This document shows, piece by piece, positions 18,245-27,682 of a stretch of 64,000 bases of DNA. The notes beneath the pieces were generated by a model that ran no database searches, was not told where the DNA came from, and worked only from the letters and a program-made list of their open reading frames with translations. Within the stretch, counting starts at the first letter, position 1. Each line of letters starts with the position of its first letter. The stretch is from Bacteroides ndongoniae (GTDB lineage: Bacteria; Bacteroidota; Bacteroidia; Bacteroidales; Bacteroidaceae). The stretch covers positions 1,969,664-2,033,663 of the forward strand of contig NZ_FNVV01000014.1 in NCBI RefSeq assembly GCF_900108345.1, given 5' to 3'. The position numbers were made by a program, and so were the translations under genes.

Positions 18245-20188
18245 TTACATGCAAATGATTCCTCCTTGCGGCGCGATGGTTACTTCGGCCACGGAACCTT
18301 TCTTCAGTTTCAGTTCTTTCTGCACCGGTGCCAGTTGTTTGTCGTCCGTGTAGAAAGAAACTGTTTTGCGGCCTTCGAACATCGGCAACGATAACTTCAG
18401 CTTCAGCGGTTCTTGTGTGGCATTGATACCAGCCACGTACCACGCATCACCATGACGGCGTGCCAACACAACGTACTTACCCGGATAACCATCGATGAAG
18501 CGGACTTCATCCCACGTAGTAGGCACCTGCTTCATAAAGTCGATGCACAGCTGCGGAGCATCTGTCAGATTGTTGGGAGCCAATGCAAAGTTCTGGATCG
18601 GATTCTGGAACAGCACGGCAGTAGCCAGCTGGAAGACATCGGTCGTGCGACGGGTAGTACCACCGTCGTTACCACGATTCAGACGTTTGTTGAGGAACGT
18701 ACCGCCAAACTCCATGCAACCTACCGTATTGCGGATAAACGGATGCAAGCAGGCATTAAATGCCTCGTTATCGCAGAAATGTTGGTTGAATATCAGGTTC
18801 TCAGAAGCCAGTACCGCTTCGCTACCCACATAGTTAGGATACATACGCTCCCATCCACGGGGCAAGGTGCAGCCGTGGAAGATAACCATCAGTCCGTGGT
18901 CGTCTGCATCGCTCAGCAAGTCTTCGTACAGACGCATCGTTTCCTGTTTGTCACCGCCCCAGAAGTCTACCTTGATACCTTTCACTCCCTGGCTCTGCAT
19001 CCAGCGCATCTCCTGTTTGCGAAGAATAGCGTTGTCCATTCGATTGATAGGTCCTTGTTCGATGTCGTTCCAATAACCGCTGGAGCTGTACCACAGGAAT
19101 ACATCAACTTTTTTGCTATGAGCATATTTGATCAGGTCTTCCATCCGTTCGCGACCGATATAGGTATCCCACCAGTTATCTATCAGCACGTATTCGTAGC
19201 CCATTGCTGCAGCCAGGTCGATGTAGCGGACCTGATCGTCGTAATTGATACTGCCATCCTGCCACAGAATCCAGCTCCAGGTGCCACGGCCCATGCGATA
19301 GTCGTGCTGCGTGGCGTAGCGCGGCTCCACCACATCCCAAGGAACGGTAGTCTCGACAATCGGTTTCAGGCTTTCGCCCACAGTAATCGTGCGCCAGGGA
19401 GTGCTGCCGGGCAGGGAAAAAGCAGGTTCGGCAGTACCGTTGCCATTGTTCTCCTCGGGCATAGGGAAAGCAATCTGATACATGCCATCCTTGAAGTCGC
19501 CCAGACGGGAACCGCAATAACGACTGTCCACACCCGTCTCGCTGAGCAATACCCAGCCGTCTTCGCCCACACGGAACAGACAGGGGAATGTATAACCGTG
19601 ACCATACTGCGAACGTACATCCATCGGCGCATCGGCTTTATACTCTTCTTCGTAACTGGGCTTGGTACGTTTCCAGCCAATCATGGCATCACTCTGCGGA
19701 CAGAGGAATGTTGTGGTCTGTTCGGGGAAGCGGAATCCGGTGGCTTCGGACATGACGCGCACACTGCCCGTACCGTTCTGTCGGGGAAGCGTATAGCGGA
19801 AAGCGACATCGTTGTTGCTGACGCGGAAAGTGACCGACATCTTCTTTCCTTCAGCTGTCTCGAATGAACAGACCAACTGATTGGCCTGATAATGAATGTT
19901 TGAAGCCTTGATGCGCGACTGCTGATAAACGGTGTCGATGGCCGTTGTTGAATGTCCGGTCAGTTTCAGTTGTCCGGCAAAATCGCCCATATTGGTTTTC
20001 AGCCCCAAAGGAGAGTCGAGCAGCATCACTTTGCCGTTGTAGGTTACGGAATACGAAGCACCTTTGTCTCCCGAACAATTGACAGCAAGCTGCAACTTAC
20101 CGTCGGGGCCGGCTACCGTCGCATCTTGTGCAACTACCGGCAAAGTTGCCATACACAGGAAAAGAGCCGGTATCAGTTTTAGTTTCAT
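18245..20188 (-). CDS. GH97 glycoside hydrolase, probable retaining alpha-galactosidase / beta-L-arabinopyranosidase
   Basis: 647 residues, the usual GH97 length, with a signal peptide ending near L-P-V-V-A-Q. An N-terminal beta-sandwich (about 25-290) precedes a TIM barrel. In the barrel G-I-K-V-D-F-W-G-G (around 425) supplies the Asp nucleophile of the retaining branch, followed by G-S-E-A-V-L-A-S-E with the probable acid/base Glu; the inverting SusB-type base arrangement is not obvious. A B. thetaiotaomicron retaining GH97 acts on both beta-L-arabinopyranose and alpha-galactose, which both cap arabinogalactan; that fits this locus better than alpha-glucosidase. Tightly linked to the genes on both sides (29 and 39 nt). 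Confidence 0.85.
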   Translation of the reverse strand: MKLKLIPALFLCMATLPVVAQDATVAGPDGKLQLAVNCSGDKGASYSVTYNGKVMLLDSPLGLKTNMGDFAGQLKLTGHSTTAIDTVYQQSRIKASNIHYQANQLVCSFETAEGKKMSVTFRVSNNDVAFRYTLPRQNGTGSVRVMSEATGFRFPEQTTTFLCPQSDAMIGWKRTKPSYEEEYKADAPMDVRSQYGHGYTFPCLFRVGEDGWVLLSETGVDSRYCGSRLGDFKDGMYQIAFPMPEENNGNGTAEPAFSLPGSTPWRTITVGESLKPIVETTVPWDVVEPRYATQHDYRMGRGTWSWILWQDGSINYDDQVRYIDLAAAMGYEYVLIDNWWDTYIGRERMEDLIKYAHSKKVDVFLWYSSSGYWNDIEQGPINRMDNAILRKQEMRWMQSQGVKGIKVDFWGGDKQETMRLYEDLLSDADDHGLMVIFHGCTLPRGWERMYPNYVGSEAVLASENLIFNQHFCDNEAFNACLHPFIRNTVGCMEFGGTFLNKRLNRGNDGGTTRRTTDVFQLATAVLFQNPIQNFALAPNNLTDAPQLCIDFMKQVPTTWDEVRFIDGYPGKYVVLARRHGDAWYVAGINATQEPLKLKLSLPMFEGRKTVSFYTDDKQLAPVQKELKLKKGSVAEVTIAPQGGIICM

Positions 20189-20227
20189 GGTATAAAATAT
20201 TATGTTTGTTTGTGATTTGGATAATGT

Positions 20228-22159
20228 TTAAAAAGTGGGCACTACCGGTTGAATGGTACCGTCGTCGTTGAACTGCAGACGATCGATGCACACTTCACGG
20301 TGTACGCCCGGGGCATCTTTGAGATACCATTTATTAATACGATGATAAACGATCATCCACTCATCAGTACCGGGAATTTGCAGTACGGAATTATGGGCGG
20401 TACCGTAAATCTGCTGTTCGGGATTCTGCTTCAGCACAACGGGCTGCGCTGCGACTTCGATGGGACCCAAGGGCGACTTGGATGTGCCGTAAGCCACATG
20501 ATAGTTGGGCGAACCCGTATCGTCAACCGACCACATGAAATAATACAGTCCGTTGCGATAGAACACGTAAGGAGCTTCGCGATAGGCATAGTCCTGCAAC
20601 GTACCACCTTTGGGGGTCATCACGGTGAGGGTTTTCTTCTTGATGGATACCATGTCTTTGTTCAGTTCGGCTCCGGCCATGTAGCCGTTGCCCCAATACA
20701 GGTAAGTCTTGCCCGAAACGGGGTCGGTGAACACATCTACATCAATCTGCTGGCCACCACCCACGGGCGACTCGGTGATAATGGGATGACCCAGATCGAC
20801 AAACGGGCCTGTGGGCGAGTCGGCCACGGCTACGCCGATCTGCTTGCCCTGACCGTTCTTGGGATTACCGCTGTAATAGAAGTAGTACTTATACTTACCC
20901 TTCACCAGTTTTTCTTCGATGCAGGGTGCCCAGGCGTTACCGTTGGCCCAGGGAACCTGTTCAGATTTCAAATCGAGAATGACGCCCTCATACGTCCAGT
21001 GTTTGAGATCATCCGACGAATAGGCTGTGAAGTACCAGCCTCCCCAACCCGGCTGTCCGTCGGTGGTGGAGTAGATGTAGTATTTCTTCGTCTGATGCGA
21101 GTAAACGATTTCGGGATCGGCATGGAAGCCTGGCAACACGGGGTTGTTGGGAAGCTGTCCCAACTCGGCAGGCTTGCCCCACTTCTCGGTGATGCGCAAT
21201 AGTTCGTCGCGAGTGATGGGGATGATGGTACCATGACGCGGGTGAAAGTTCATCTTCACGTCGTTATCTATCACCTTGAAGTTTTTCAGATCGGTAGTTT
21301 CGGTGAACTGGTAACGGCCTTTCATATAGACGTCGTACATCAGGATGTACTTGTCCTGCCCTATCAGTTTGAAGGTTCCTGCGCCTTCGACAGCATCGGT
21401 GGTCTGCTGCTTGTAGTCGGGCTCTTCGGTCCACTGTCCAGAAGTCAGCGAACGGGTAGTGGCCACTTTAATGCCGTTGCCGTGTCCCTCGGTCTTGTAG
21501 AACAGGTGGAACACGCCATCCTTATACACAATGTCACCATCGATGCACGACTTGCGGTTCTCGGGCAAGAAGAGGACTTTGGGCTCGCCTTCCAAGTCGG
21601 TGAAATCGTCGTTGGCATAGGCATAATAGATAACGTCCGGACCGCCTGCATACTGCATGGACCAGTAGACCATGTATTTTCCGGCTTCCGGATCGAAGAT
21701 GGTCTGCGGCGCCCATACGCGCTTCAGCGACTCCTGACCTTCGTACTTCTTCTGCATGTTGATGACGGTATGAGTCCAGTTGACCAAATCGTTGGACTTA
21801 AGCAGCACCATGGCGCGGTTGGAGTCCCAGCCGTTGGCCGATACCATATCGGTCAGTACCATATAGAACGTTTTGCCGTCCTCGCCACGAAGGATGTGAG
21901 GATCGCGCACGCCGCCCGTCGAACTGATAACTTTGGAATCGAGCACCGGCTTGCCACCGTTGAGTGCCCAATAAGAATATCCGTCCATGCTGACGGCATA
22001 GCATACGGCCTCTTCACTGATGTGATTGCCGGTGAAATAAGTGAATAAATAAGCTACATAATCTTTTTCCTGAACTTCTTTCTGCTGGGAAAAAGCAGAC
22101 AAAACTACTGAGAAAATCAGACTGATTGCTACTGCAATGGATTTAAAAGTGCTTCTCAT
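20228..22159 (-). CDS. Secreted protein with two complete GH43 propellers
   Basis: About 643 residues from MRSTFKSIAVAISL at 22159; a promoter lies within the longer frame to 22249. After the signal peptide (A-F-S-Q-Q) come two GH43 five-bladed propellers of about 300 residues each. The first has V-R-D-P-H-I as base region, W-A-P-Q-T-I-F-D, and acid in V-E-G-A-G. The second has H-A-D-P-E-I-V, N-A-W-A-P, and acid in Y-R-E-A-P. Both appear to keep the catalytic residues, so it may carry two activities. Probable roles are alpha-L-arabinofuranosidase or related exo-enzyme on arabinogalactan; I cannot assign subfamilies. It is the first gene after the promoter at 22208-22239. Confidence 0.85.
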   Translation of the reverse strand: MRSTFKSIAVAISLIFSVVLSAFSQQKEVQEKDYVAYLFTYFTGNHISEEAVCYAVSMDGYSYWALNGGKPVLDSKVISSTGGVRDPHILRGEDGKTFYMVLTDMVSANGWDSNRAMVLLKSNDLVNWTHTVINMQKKYEGQESLKRVWAPQTIFDPEAGKYMVYWSMQYAGGPDVIYYAYANDDFTDLEGEPKVLFLPENRKSCIDGDIVYKDGVFHLFYKTEGHGNGIKVATTRSLTSGQWTEEPDYKQQTTDAVEGAGTFKLIGQDKYILMYDVYMKGRYQFTETTDLKNFKVIDNDVKMNFHPRHGTIIPITRDELLRITEKWGKPAELGQLPNNPVLPGFHADPEIVYSHQTKKYYIYSTTDGQPGWGGWYFTAYSSDDLKHWTYEGVILDLKSEQVPWANGNAWAPCIEEKLVKGKYKYYFYYSGNPKNGQGKQIGVAVADSPTGPFVDLGHPIITESPVGGGQQIDVDVFTDPVSGKTYLYWGNGYMAGAELNKDMVSIKKKTLTVMTPKGGTLQDYAYREAPYVFYRNGLYYFMWSVDDTGSPNYHVAYGTSKSPLGPIEVAAQPVVLKQNPEQQIYGTAHNSVLQIPGTDEWMIVYHRINKWYLKDAPGVHREVCIDRLQFNDDGTIQPVVPTF

Positions 22160-22207
22160 GGTTACGACGCTTTTGTTAAGTGGATTTTTTACATTTTTAT
22201 TTGGTGT

Positions 22208-22239
22208 CAAAAATACACAATCAGACAGACATATGCAAC
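22208..22239 (-). promoter_or_regulatory. Promoter of the GH43-GH97-GH51 transcription unit
   Basis: Minus-strand GTTG (22239-22236), 20-nt spacer, then TATTTTTG (22215-22208), a perfect -7 box with a 3/4 -33 box at the standard spacing. It lies 49 nt before the ATG at 22159 and downstream of the GH105 terminator, so this block can be transcribed separately. The rest of the 670-nt gap holds repeat array C and no gene. Confidence 0.65.
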
Positions 22240-22551
22240 TACAAATCAATCAAAATGGGGGCAGAAATGGTTCATTTGGCATAAAAATCTGTCGTACCCC
22301 ATGCACAAGCCTGTCAGACGAGTCAAATAGTACCGTTTTTTTCTTCTGGCATGCCCATCGTCCTCGCCCTGACTTTCTACCGAAATCGACAAGAGACGTC
22401 CCCCCTTCCGCCACAGCATTTCATCCTGACACACAATCCACGACGAATCACTTTATTTTGACACTGAGAAAAAGAGAAAAAGCTCTTTGTCCACCGCGCG
22501 AAAGCCCATTTCGAAACACACGGATGCAATGTCCGAGACAGACACTTGCGT

Positions 22552-22639
22552 GGTTCGCGAACAACACTTGTGTGGCTCGTGAGCAACACTTGTACGGCTC
22601 GCGAGCCACACTTGCACGGCTCACGAGCAACACAAGTGT
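22552..22639. repeat. 22-bp repeat array C, four units
   Basis: Units start at 22552, 22574, 22596 and 22618, preceded by a degenerate half unit. Three read CACTTG after the core and the last reads CAAGTG, so the last spacer is flipped and CACTTG (unit 3) can pair with CAAGTG (unit 4). It lies beyond the GH105 terminator. Confidence 0.93.
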
Positions 22640-22721
22640 AGAACAAGCGGGTAATCCACATATTCACAAAACACTGATTACCAAAAGAATAGTAAATCCA
22701 TAAAAGAACTGTTTTCCGAAT

Positions 22722-22765
22722 AAAAAAGAGTCCGCAGACCACCTTCGAAAAAAGCGGCTGCGGAC
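22722..22765 (-). terminator. Terminator of the GH105 transcript
   Basis: GTCCGCAG (22730-22737) and CTGCGGAC (22758-22765) form a perfect 8-bp stem; on the minus strand it is followed by TCTTTTTT. It begins about 65 nt after the GH105 stop codon. Confidence 0.8.
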
Positions 22766-22829
22766 GTCCGAGAATAAAGAAAAATTCGAGAAATCGTTGT
22801 CGGTACAGCCTTGCGGCTACAAACAATAT

Positions 22830-23951
22830 TTACATCAGATAGCGCACCATCTCGCAAGCGGCCAGCAGGAATGCTCCGACTCCAAAGTTGGAGGTAGACT
22901 TGGCATCGACTACCTGACCCGGTATGGCTTTTTCGCCGATGGGCTGTACATAGCCCACACTGCCATCGGGCTGCAAAGCCACGGTAGACAGGTATTTCCA
23001 GGCTTTCATCACTACGGGTTCGTAGGTAGCCTTGTCCAGCAGGCCGTTGTTCATACCCCACAGCAAGCCGTAGGTGAAGAATGCCGTTCCGCTGGTTTCA
23101 GGACCCGGCGCATGTTCAGGATCGAGCATACTGCGTGTCCAGTAGCCTTTGGATTGCTGACAGGCAGCCACGGCCTTGGCCATGGTCTGAAAGCGGTCGA
23201 TGTACTCCTGACGGTAGCGGTCGGTTTCGGGCAGGTCTTTCAGCACCTTGGCCAGTGCGGCAAGCACCCAGCCGTCGCCACGTGCCCAGAAGTCTTTCTT
23301 TCCGTTCAGACTCTTGTGTTTGGGATAGACGTACTTGCCGTCGCGATAGTACAGGCCTTCTTCGGCATCGTACATGATGCTGTTGGCGTATTCCCAGTAT
23401 TCGTGCAGTTTTTCCAGATAAAGCGGATTGTTGGTCAGCTTATACATTTTGGTCATCACGGGCATCACCATGTACAAACCGTCGGCCCACCACCAGTAGT
23501 CGTTCTTGTCGGTACTCATCTGATATTCCATCACCTCGCGGGCACGGGCTACTTTGTAGTCGGCCGGTTCCACGTTGTACAGGTCGACGTAAGTCTGGAA
23601 ACAGATCTGATAGTCGCCGAAGAGGACATACTCGTCGCTCTCGCCGTAGCTGTATTTCCACTTCGATTTGTCGTCGCTCTTGGCTCCCTTCCACTCGTTG
23701 TGTTTGGCCCAGGCTTCGGAATAGTTGTAGTAATCGCGGTTGCCGGTCAGGAAAAAGGCTTCCATGTTGCCGGTGTGATAGGCGGCGTTGTCCCAGAAAG
23801 CACGTCCGTGCTTCGGATGCATCTCCTGCCAGTGACGGTTCACTTTGTCGATTATCTTGACCACGTTCTTCGCGTTCGGTCGCTGTGCCAGGCACGGTGT
23901 TCCTCCCAGGCAGAAAGCCAAAGCCAGCAATGCAAAAATAATTTTCTTCAT
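22830..23951 (-). CDS. GH105 unsaturated glucuronyl hydrolase, secreted
   Basis: 373 residues with signal peptide (P-C-L-A-Q). It has the (alpha/alpha)6 barrel pattern of GH105/GH88, with the hallmark W-A-D-G-L-Y-M-V-M-P near residue 155 (catalytic-type Asp) and an earlier Asp in G-D-Y-Q-I near 113, as well as W-A-R-G-D-G-W near 225. The family hydrates the double bond of terminal delta-4,5-uronic acid. In AGP systems it follows a lyase that removes rhamnose from glucuronic acid, which matches the BNR-4 gene 52 nt upstream. The long list of Trp/Tyr around the pocket is normal for the family. Confidence 0.88.
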   Translation of the reverse strand: MKKIIFALLALAFCLGGTPCLAQRPNAKNVVKIIDKVNRHWQEMHPKHGRAFWDNAAYHTGNMEAFFLTGNRDYYNYSEAWAKHNEWKGAKSDDKSKWKYSYGESDEYVLFGDYQICFQTYVDLYNVEPADYKVARAREVMEYQMSTDKNDYWWWADGLYMVMPVMTKMYKLTNNPLYLEKLHEYWEYANSIMYDAEEGLYYRDGKYVYPKHKSLNGKKDFWARGDGWVLAALAKVLKDLPETDRYRQEYIDRFQTMAKAVAACQQSKGYWTRSMLDPEHAPGPETSGTAFFTYGLLWGMNNGLLDKATYEPVVMKAWKYLSTVALQPDGSVGYVQPIGEKAIPGQVVDAKSTSNFGVGAFLLAACEMVRYLM

Positions 23952-24003
23952 AATGTCTGTATGTCTTTGAGTTGTTTTATGATTTCATGTGATACGCAAC
24001 AGG

Positions 24004-25311
24004 TCAGCGGCCGACTTCCAGCACGTAGACCGGTTGCGGAGCAAATTCGACGGTACGTTCGCCGTCGCCCTGGCGGGTATGCTGTACGAAGAGGTGCAGA
24101 CGATGCTGTTTCTTCCACAGTTCAGTGTCGTGCGAAGGTTCCCAGGCATCTACGGCGAAGTCGGTCAGGTCGGCAAACTGCCACTTGCCGTTGGCCACAT
24201 CAGTAGTATGGGCCACCGATACCTTGCTGCCCCGCTCTTCGTCACGAAAGACGTAATATATCTCGCCGCCATCCACCACGATACGCGGACGCGCAATGGG
24301 AATCATCTTCGTGCCTCCGCCCTTGAGCGAGAACGGTGCAGTGCGCTCGCCTACCTGACGGCTGTGCCACTCCAGCCCGTCGTGCCACACAATGCGATAC
24401 TGGGGCACGTCGCTGTCAGGGTCGCGCCAGTAGGTAGCGATGTACGGATTGCCTCCGGCATCGGCACTCATGCTGGTCTGGTTGATCAGTTCCGAATTCT
24501 GCGAAATGCGGCAGGCATACTCGGCGTTGCCCAGACGGATGGGCAAGTCGTACTTCCGCCCGTTGGCCTTGTACCAAGTGACGCCATTGTCGTAGGAACG
24601 GGCGTAGCAAAGGTCGTGATTGGTCTCTACGTGCCACGTTTCGCGCCACACCCACGACAAGTGGATGGTGCCCTGCTCGTCCACGTAGAGCTGCCAGTAA
24701 GCGTTACGCTTGTCCTCGCCGTCAATCAGCACATCCTGCACCCGATGCCATCGTCCGGTCTTCACGTCGTAACGGTTCAGCACTAAGTTACCCCGCCCCG
24801 ACGAACCGGAACGGTAGGCAAACAGCAAATCGCCGCCCGACAGCAGGTAGAACTCCGGATAAGTCACGTTGCCTTCGTCGACACCGGTCATCGGTTCCTT
24901 CTCGCCCAGTTCGAGCGAATAAGGCTTCAGGCTGCGACAATAGTTCAGCGGATGGCCGTGATGGTCGAAAGCCACGTGCAGATAGCCCTTACCATCGATC
25001 ATCATGCTGATGACGTTGTGGGCATCCTTCACATTTCCCTTGTACTGTGTGCGGTGCAGTGTCCAACGGTCGGAACCGAACTTGCGTTTGCCCAACATCA
25101 GATAGCCGTCGGCATCGTAATAGGCTATGTACTGCCCGTCGCCACTGGTCACTAACGAGTTGTTGCGGAACACCGCCGTATTGACCGACGTCTGGCTGTA
25201 CCCCTCGCCTACCTCCACCAGCCTCGCGGCAGGCACGGCCTCCTGCGCCTTTGTTCCAAGGGGCAGGCAAGCCAATGCCAGCAGCAGACATGTATTTCGT
25301 AAGTTTCTCAT
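24004..25311 (-). CDS. BNR-4 seven-bladed propeller protein, probable rhamnose-cap removing enzyme (PL27/GH145 type)
   Basis: 435 residues with a signal peptide (L-G-T-K-A-Q). Repeated blade motifs include D-A-H-N-V-I-S near 95, H-V-A-F-D-H-H-G-H-P-L near 113, and Q-L-Y-V-D-E-Q-G-T-I-H. This BNR-4 fold is shared by L-Rha-alpha-1,4-GlcA lyases (PL27) and alpha-L-rhamnosidases (GH145), both known from AGP degradation. No GH78 or GH106 rhamnosidase occurs in the locus, so this is the only candidate for cap removal. Coupling with GH105 favours a lyase, but GH145 and inactive relatives cannot be excluded. It is flanked tightly by GH154 (38 nt) and GH105 (52 nt). Confidence 0.75.
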   Translation of the reverse strand: MRNLRNTCLLLALACLPLGTKAQEAVPAARLVEVGEGYSQTSVNTAVFRNNSLVTSGDGQYIAYYDADGYLMLGKRKFGSDRWTLHRTQYKGNVKDAHNVISMMIDGKGYLHVAFDHHGHPLNYCRSLKPYSLELGEKEPMTGVDEGNVTYPEFYLLSGGDLLFAYRSGSSGRGNLVLNRYDVKTGRWHRVQDVLIDGEDKRNAYWQLYVDEQGTIHLSWVWRETWHVETNHDLCYARSYDNGVTWYKANGRKYDLPIRLGNAEYACRISQNSELINQTSMSADAGGNPYIATYWRDPDSDVPQYRIVWHDGLEWHSRQVGERTAPFSLKGGGTKMIPIARPRIVVDGGEIYYVFRDEERGSKVSVAHTTDVANGKWQFADLTDFAVDAWEPSHDTELWKKQHRLHLFVQHTRQGDGERTVEFAPQPVYVLEVGR

Positions 25312-25349
25312 ATCAGGAATAAGGGTTGTAAACAGAGAAACCGGAAAAA

Positions 25350-26603
25350 TTATTCATAATAAGCATGATCTTTCGGGAAATCTTCGCCCTCCCAAGCCTT
25401 CTTGCTGGTCCAGCTTTGCGGAGCGTCGGTCCAGAAAGGATGATCGGCCGGCAATCCCAGCGGCAGGAAAGCCAATGAAGCCATGTAAAGGCTACCGTTA
25501 TTGGTATACCAGTCGGAGATATTGGGTTGCGAACCGTTGAAGCCGAGTGTGAGGAATCCCTTTTCGTTGAAGTTGCGGTTGTCGCTGAACATGCGCTTGA
25601 TGACAGCCGTCATGGCGGCACGCACCTGTCCGTTCGACAGTTCCTTCGGCAACCATCCGCGCCATGCCAGCAAGGCCAGAGGCTGAAGCGTACCGGTGCG
25701 GTAAGTAATGGAACGGCCGTATACGGGGAAAGTACCTTCGGGCGAAATCAGACGTTCCAGAATAGAACCATAGCGCTGCATACGCTTCTGGGCACGCTGG
25801 AAGTTGCAATCGGGCGCATTCCAAACCTTATTTTTGCCACTGTTGGTGAATACTTCAAGACACTCAACGTACATAGGATGCAGCACGAAGCTGTTGTAGT
25901 AGTCGAAGGCAAAGCCCGGTCCGTCACTGTAGAAACCGTCGCCTACATACCACTCTTCGACCTTGCGAAGTGAAGAGACAATGCGGTACGTATCGCTCTT
26001 GGCTCCTGCCTTACGCAAAAAGCACTCTACCGTCGATGAAAACAGCAACCAGTTGGTATAAGGCGGATCGACACGGCGTAATTGGCTGAACTCTTCGATG
26101 TAGCGTTGCTTCGTCAGGCTGTCGAGCGGCATCCACAAAGCATCGTATCCACGCAAGAAACTTTCGGCCACGTAAGCGGCATCGACCAGTGTCTGTCCTT
26201 CCTTGCGCCACAACAGGTAATCCTTACCCTGTGGATCAACGGCCTGAGCATAGCTCTTCAGTGCCCATTCGCGCAACTGCTTGCGCTGTTTACCTTCAGC
26301 CGTATCATCATCGGGCAACGAAAGCCACGGTGCCAGACCGGCCATCAGACGGCCGAAGCATTCCATGTAAGTTACCTTCTTATTGCGTCCGTCCCATGTA
26401 GGACTGAGCTCTACCAGCATATTTTCCTGCAGGCGGCCTTCGCTCATGTTACTCAGTACAGGAGCCGCCATACGGTACATCACGTCGCACCACAGTTCGC
26501 GGTCGGTCATTTCTTTTTCTTTCTTCTTCTTTGCCGAAACAAGCTGAGCCGGCAACAACAAAGCTACTACCAGGAGTAGCCATAAGCTTTTTCTTGTCTT
26601 CAT
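25350..26603 (-). CDS. DUF2264 / GH154 family protein, probable beta-glucuronidase
   Basis: 417 residues with signal peptide ending near L-V-S-A. It is helix-rich with the DUF2264 features Y-M-E-C-F-G-R near 80, N-N-W-L/T-N-W-L-L-F near 205, W-Y-V-G-D-G-F-Y-S-D-G-P near 240 and P-V-Y-G-R-S near 315, consistent with an (alpha/alpha)6 barrel. DUF2264 was made glycoside hydrolase family 154 after a B. thetaiotaomicron AGP enzyme was shown to be an exo-beta-glucuronidase. It would remove GlcA once rhamnose is gone, an alternative to the lyase/GH105 route. Cotranscribed with the neighbours. Confidence 0.8.
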   Translation of the reverse strand: MKTRKSLWLLLVVALLLPAQLVSAKKKKEKEMTDRELWCDVMYRMAAPVLSNMSEGRLQENMLVELSPTWDGRNKKVTYMECFGRLMAGLAPWLSLPDDDTAEGKQRKQLREWALKSYAQAVDPQGKDYLLWRKEGQTLVDAAYVAESFLRGYDALWMPLDSLTKQRYIEEFSQLRRVDPPYTNWLLFSSTVECFLRKAGAKSDTYRIVSSLRKVEEWYVGDGFYSDGPGFAFDYYNSFVLHPMYVECLEVFTNSGKNKVWNAPDCNFQRAQKRMQRYGSILERLISPEGTFPVYGRSITYRTGTLQPLALLAWRGWLPKELSNGQVRAAMTAVIKRMFSDNRNFNEKGFLTLGFNGSQPNISDWYTNNGSLYMASLAFLPLGLPADHPFWTDAPQSWTSKKAWEGEDFPKDHAYYE

Positions 26604-26645
26604 GATATTTTGTATAATGGTTTATTGATTACATATTATAATAAG

Positions 26646-27506
26646 TTATTTCTTCTGATAGACACGCACGTAGTCTATCTCGTATTTCATTGGCAGAGCA
26701 GCATCGTCTATCGGTCCGCCGTTGATGCCTCCGATGGCAAGATTCAGCAACAGATACATCGGCTTGCGGAAAGGATTGCTTCCCTGGCCTATCTTACCGT
26801 TTATTGTCTCGCTCAAAGGAATCTCGTTCAGCAGTTCATCGTCCAAATAAAGCTTGATGCTTGTTTCGTCCCAATCCATACGCCACAAGTGGAACTTGTC
26901 GGCCCAGTTGACATCACGGTCAGTAAAATGAGTAAAAGGAATCTTGGCACTGTTCCATTTGGCATGATATGGACGGTCGGTACCCCAGCAGGCATTGGCC
27001 AGAATATGTGGCACACCCTTGATGCGGTAATACTCCATCACATCAATCTCACCGCACGAAGGCCACTGTACCCCTTTTCCCAGCAACCAGATAGCCGGCC
27101 ATGCCCCTCCGGCTGTAGGAATCTTGGCATACACTTCGAAGCGTCCGTAAAGGAATTCCTTCTTCCCGGCAGTCGTAACCGATGAGGACGTATATTCGAT
27201 GAACTCACGTTTCTTGCGCCAGTCCTTACTGCCCGCCTCGTACAAAGGGTTCTTCCGTCCTTCCACTTTGCGGGCTTCGATCACCAGTTTTCCATCCTTG
27301 CAATAAGCATTGTCAGGCTGGTACCACTGCGCTTCCTCGTTGCGTGCAAAACCGTTCTCGTAATTCCACACCGCTTCGTCCAGTTTTCCGTCACGGTCGA
27401 ACTCCTCACTCCATACCAGATTCCACTCCTGTGCAAATCCTCCTGCCCATGCTCCGCAAACGAGAAGCACCGACAAAACACCTTTTTTACAATATTGTAT
27501 CAGCAT
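26646..27506 (-). CDS. GH16 endo-galactanase-like enzyme, periplasmic form
   Basis: About 286 residues from MLIQYCKKGVLSVLL at 27506; the frame to 27548 covers a promoter box. A signal peptide ends near G-G-F-A-Q. A single GH16 jelly roll holds the catalytic E-x-D-x-x-E motif in C-G-E-I-D-V-M-E-Y-Y near 165 and ends with I-D-Y-V-R-V-Y-Q. It is a clear paralogue of the C-terminal domain of the next gene upstream but lacks the lipobox and the N-terminal domain, so it probably works in the periplasm on imported fragments. Probable bond is beta-1,3-galactan by context; laminarin-type glucanase activity cannot be excluded from the motif alone. Confidence 0.82.
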   Translation of the reverse strand: MLIQYCKKGVLSVLLVCGAWAGGFAQEWNLVWSEEFDRDGKLDEAVWNYENGFARNEEAQWYQPDNAYCKDGKLVIEARKVEGRKNPLYEAGSKDWRKKREFIEYTSSSVTTAGKKEFLYGRFEVYAKIPTAGGAWPAIWLLGKGVQWPSCGEIDVMEYYRIKGVPHILANACWGTDRPYHAKWNSAKIPFTHFTDRDVNWADKFHLWRMDWDETSIKLYLDDELLNEIPLSETINGKIGQGSNPFRKPMYLLLNLAIGGINGGPIDDAALPMKYEIDYVRVYQKK

Positions 27507-27534
27507 ATCTTTATGTTTGTTTACGTATTTATTG

Positions 27535-27542
27535 CAAATATA
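27535..27542 (-). promoter_or_regulatory. -7 promoter element upstream of the periplasmic GH16 gene
   Basis: Minus-strand TATATTTG matches TAnnTTTG, 29 nt before the ATG at 27506 and after the terminator at 27606-27658. It supports a separate transcription unit starting here. Confidence 0.55.
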
Positions 27543-27605
27543 CGTCATTCAGCCCTATAAAACCTGCCATAAATAAGCCAAAAAAGGGCAAGAATCAGTC
27601 AAAAG

Positions 27606-27658
27606 AGAAAAAATATCCCGTATTATTCAATCCCTTGACAGGAATAAATAATACGGGA
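27606..27658 (-). terminator. Internal PUL terminator after the surface GH16 gene
   Basis: TCCCGTATTATT (27616-27627) pairs perfectly with AATAATACGGGA (27647-27658). On the minus strand it is followed by TATTTTTTC. It ends the SusC1-to-GH16 unit or attenuates read-through into the enzyme genes. Confidence 0.8.
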
Positions 27659-27682
27659 ATTATAGAAAATCAAGCGTTGGCC

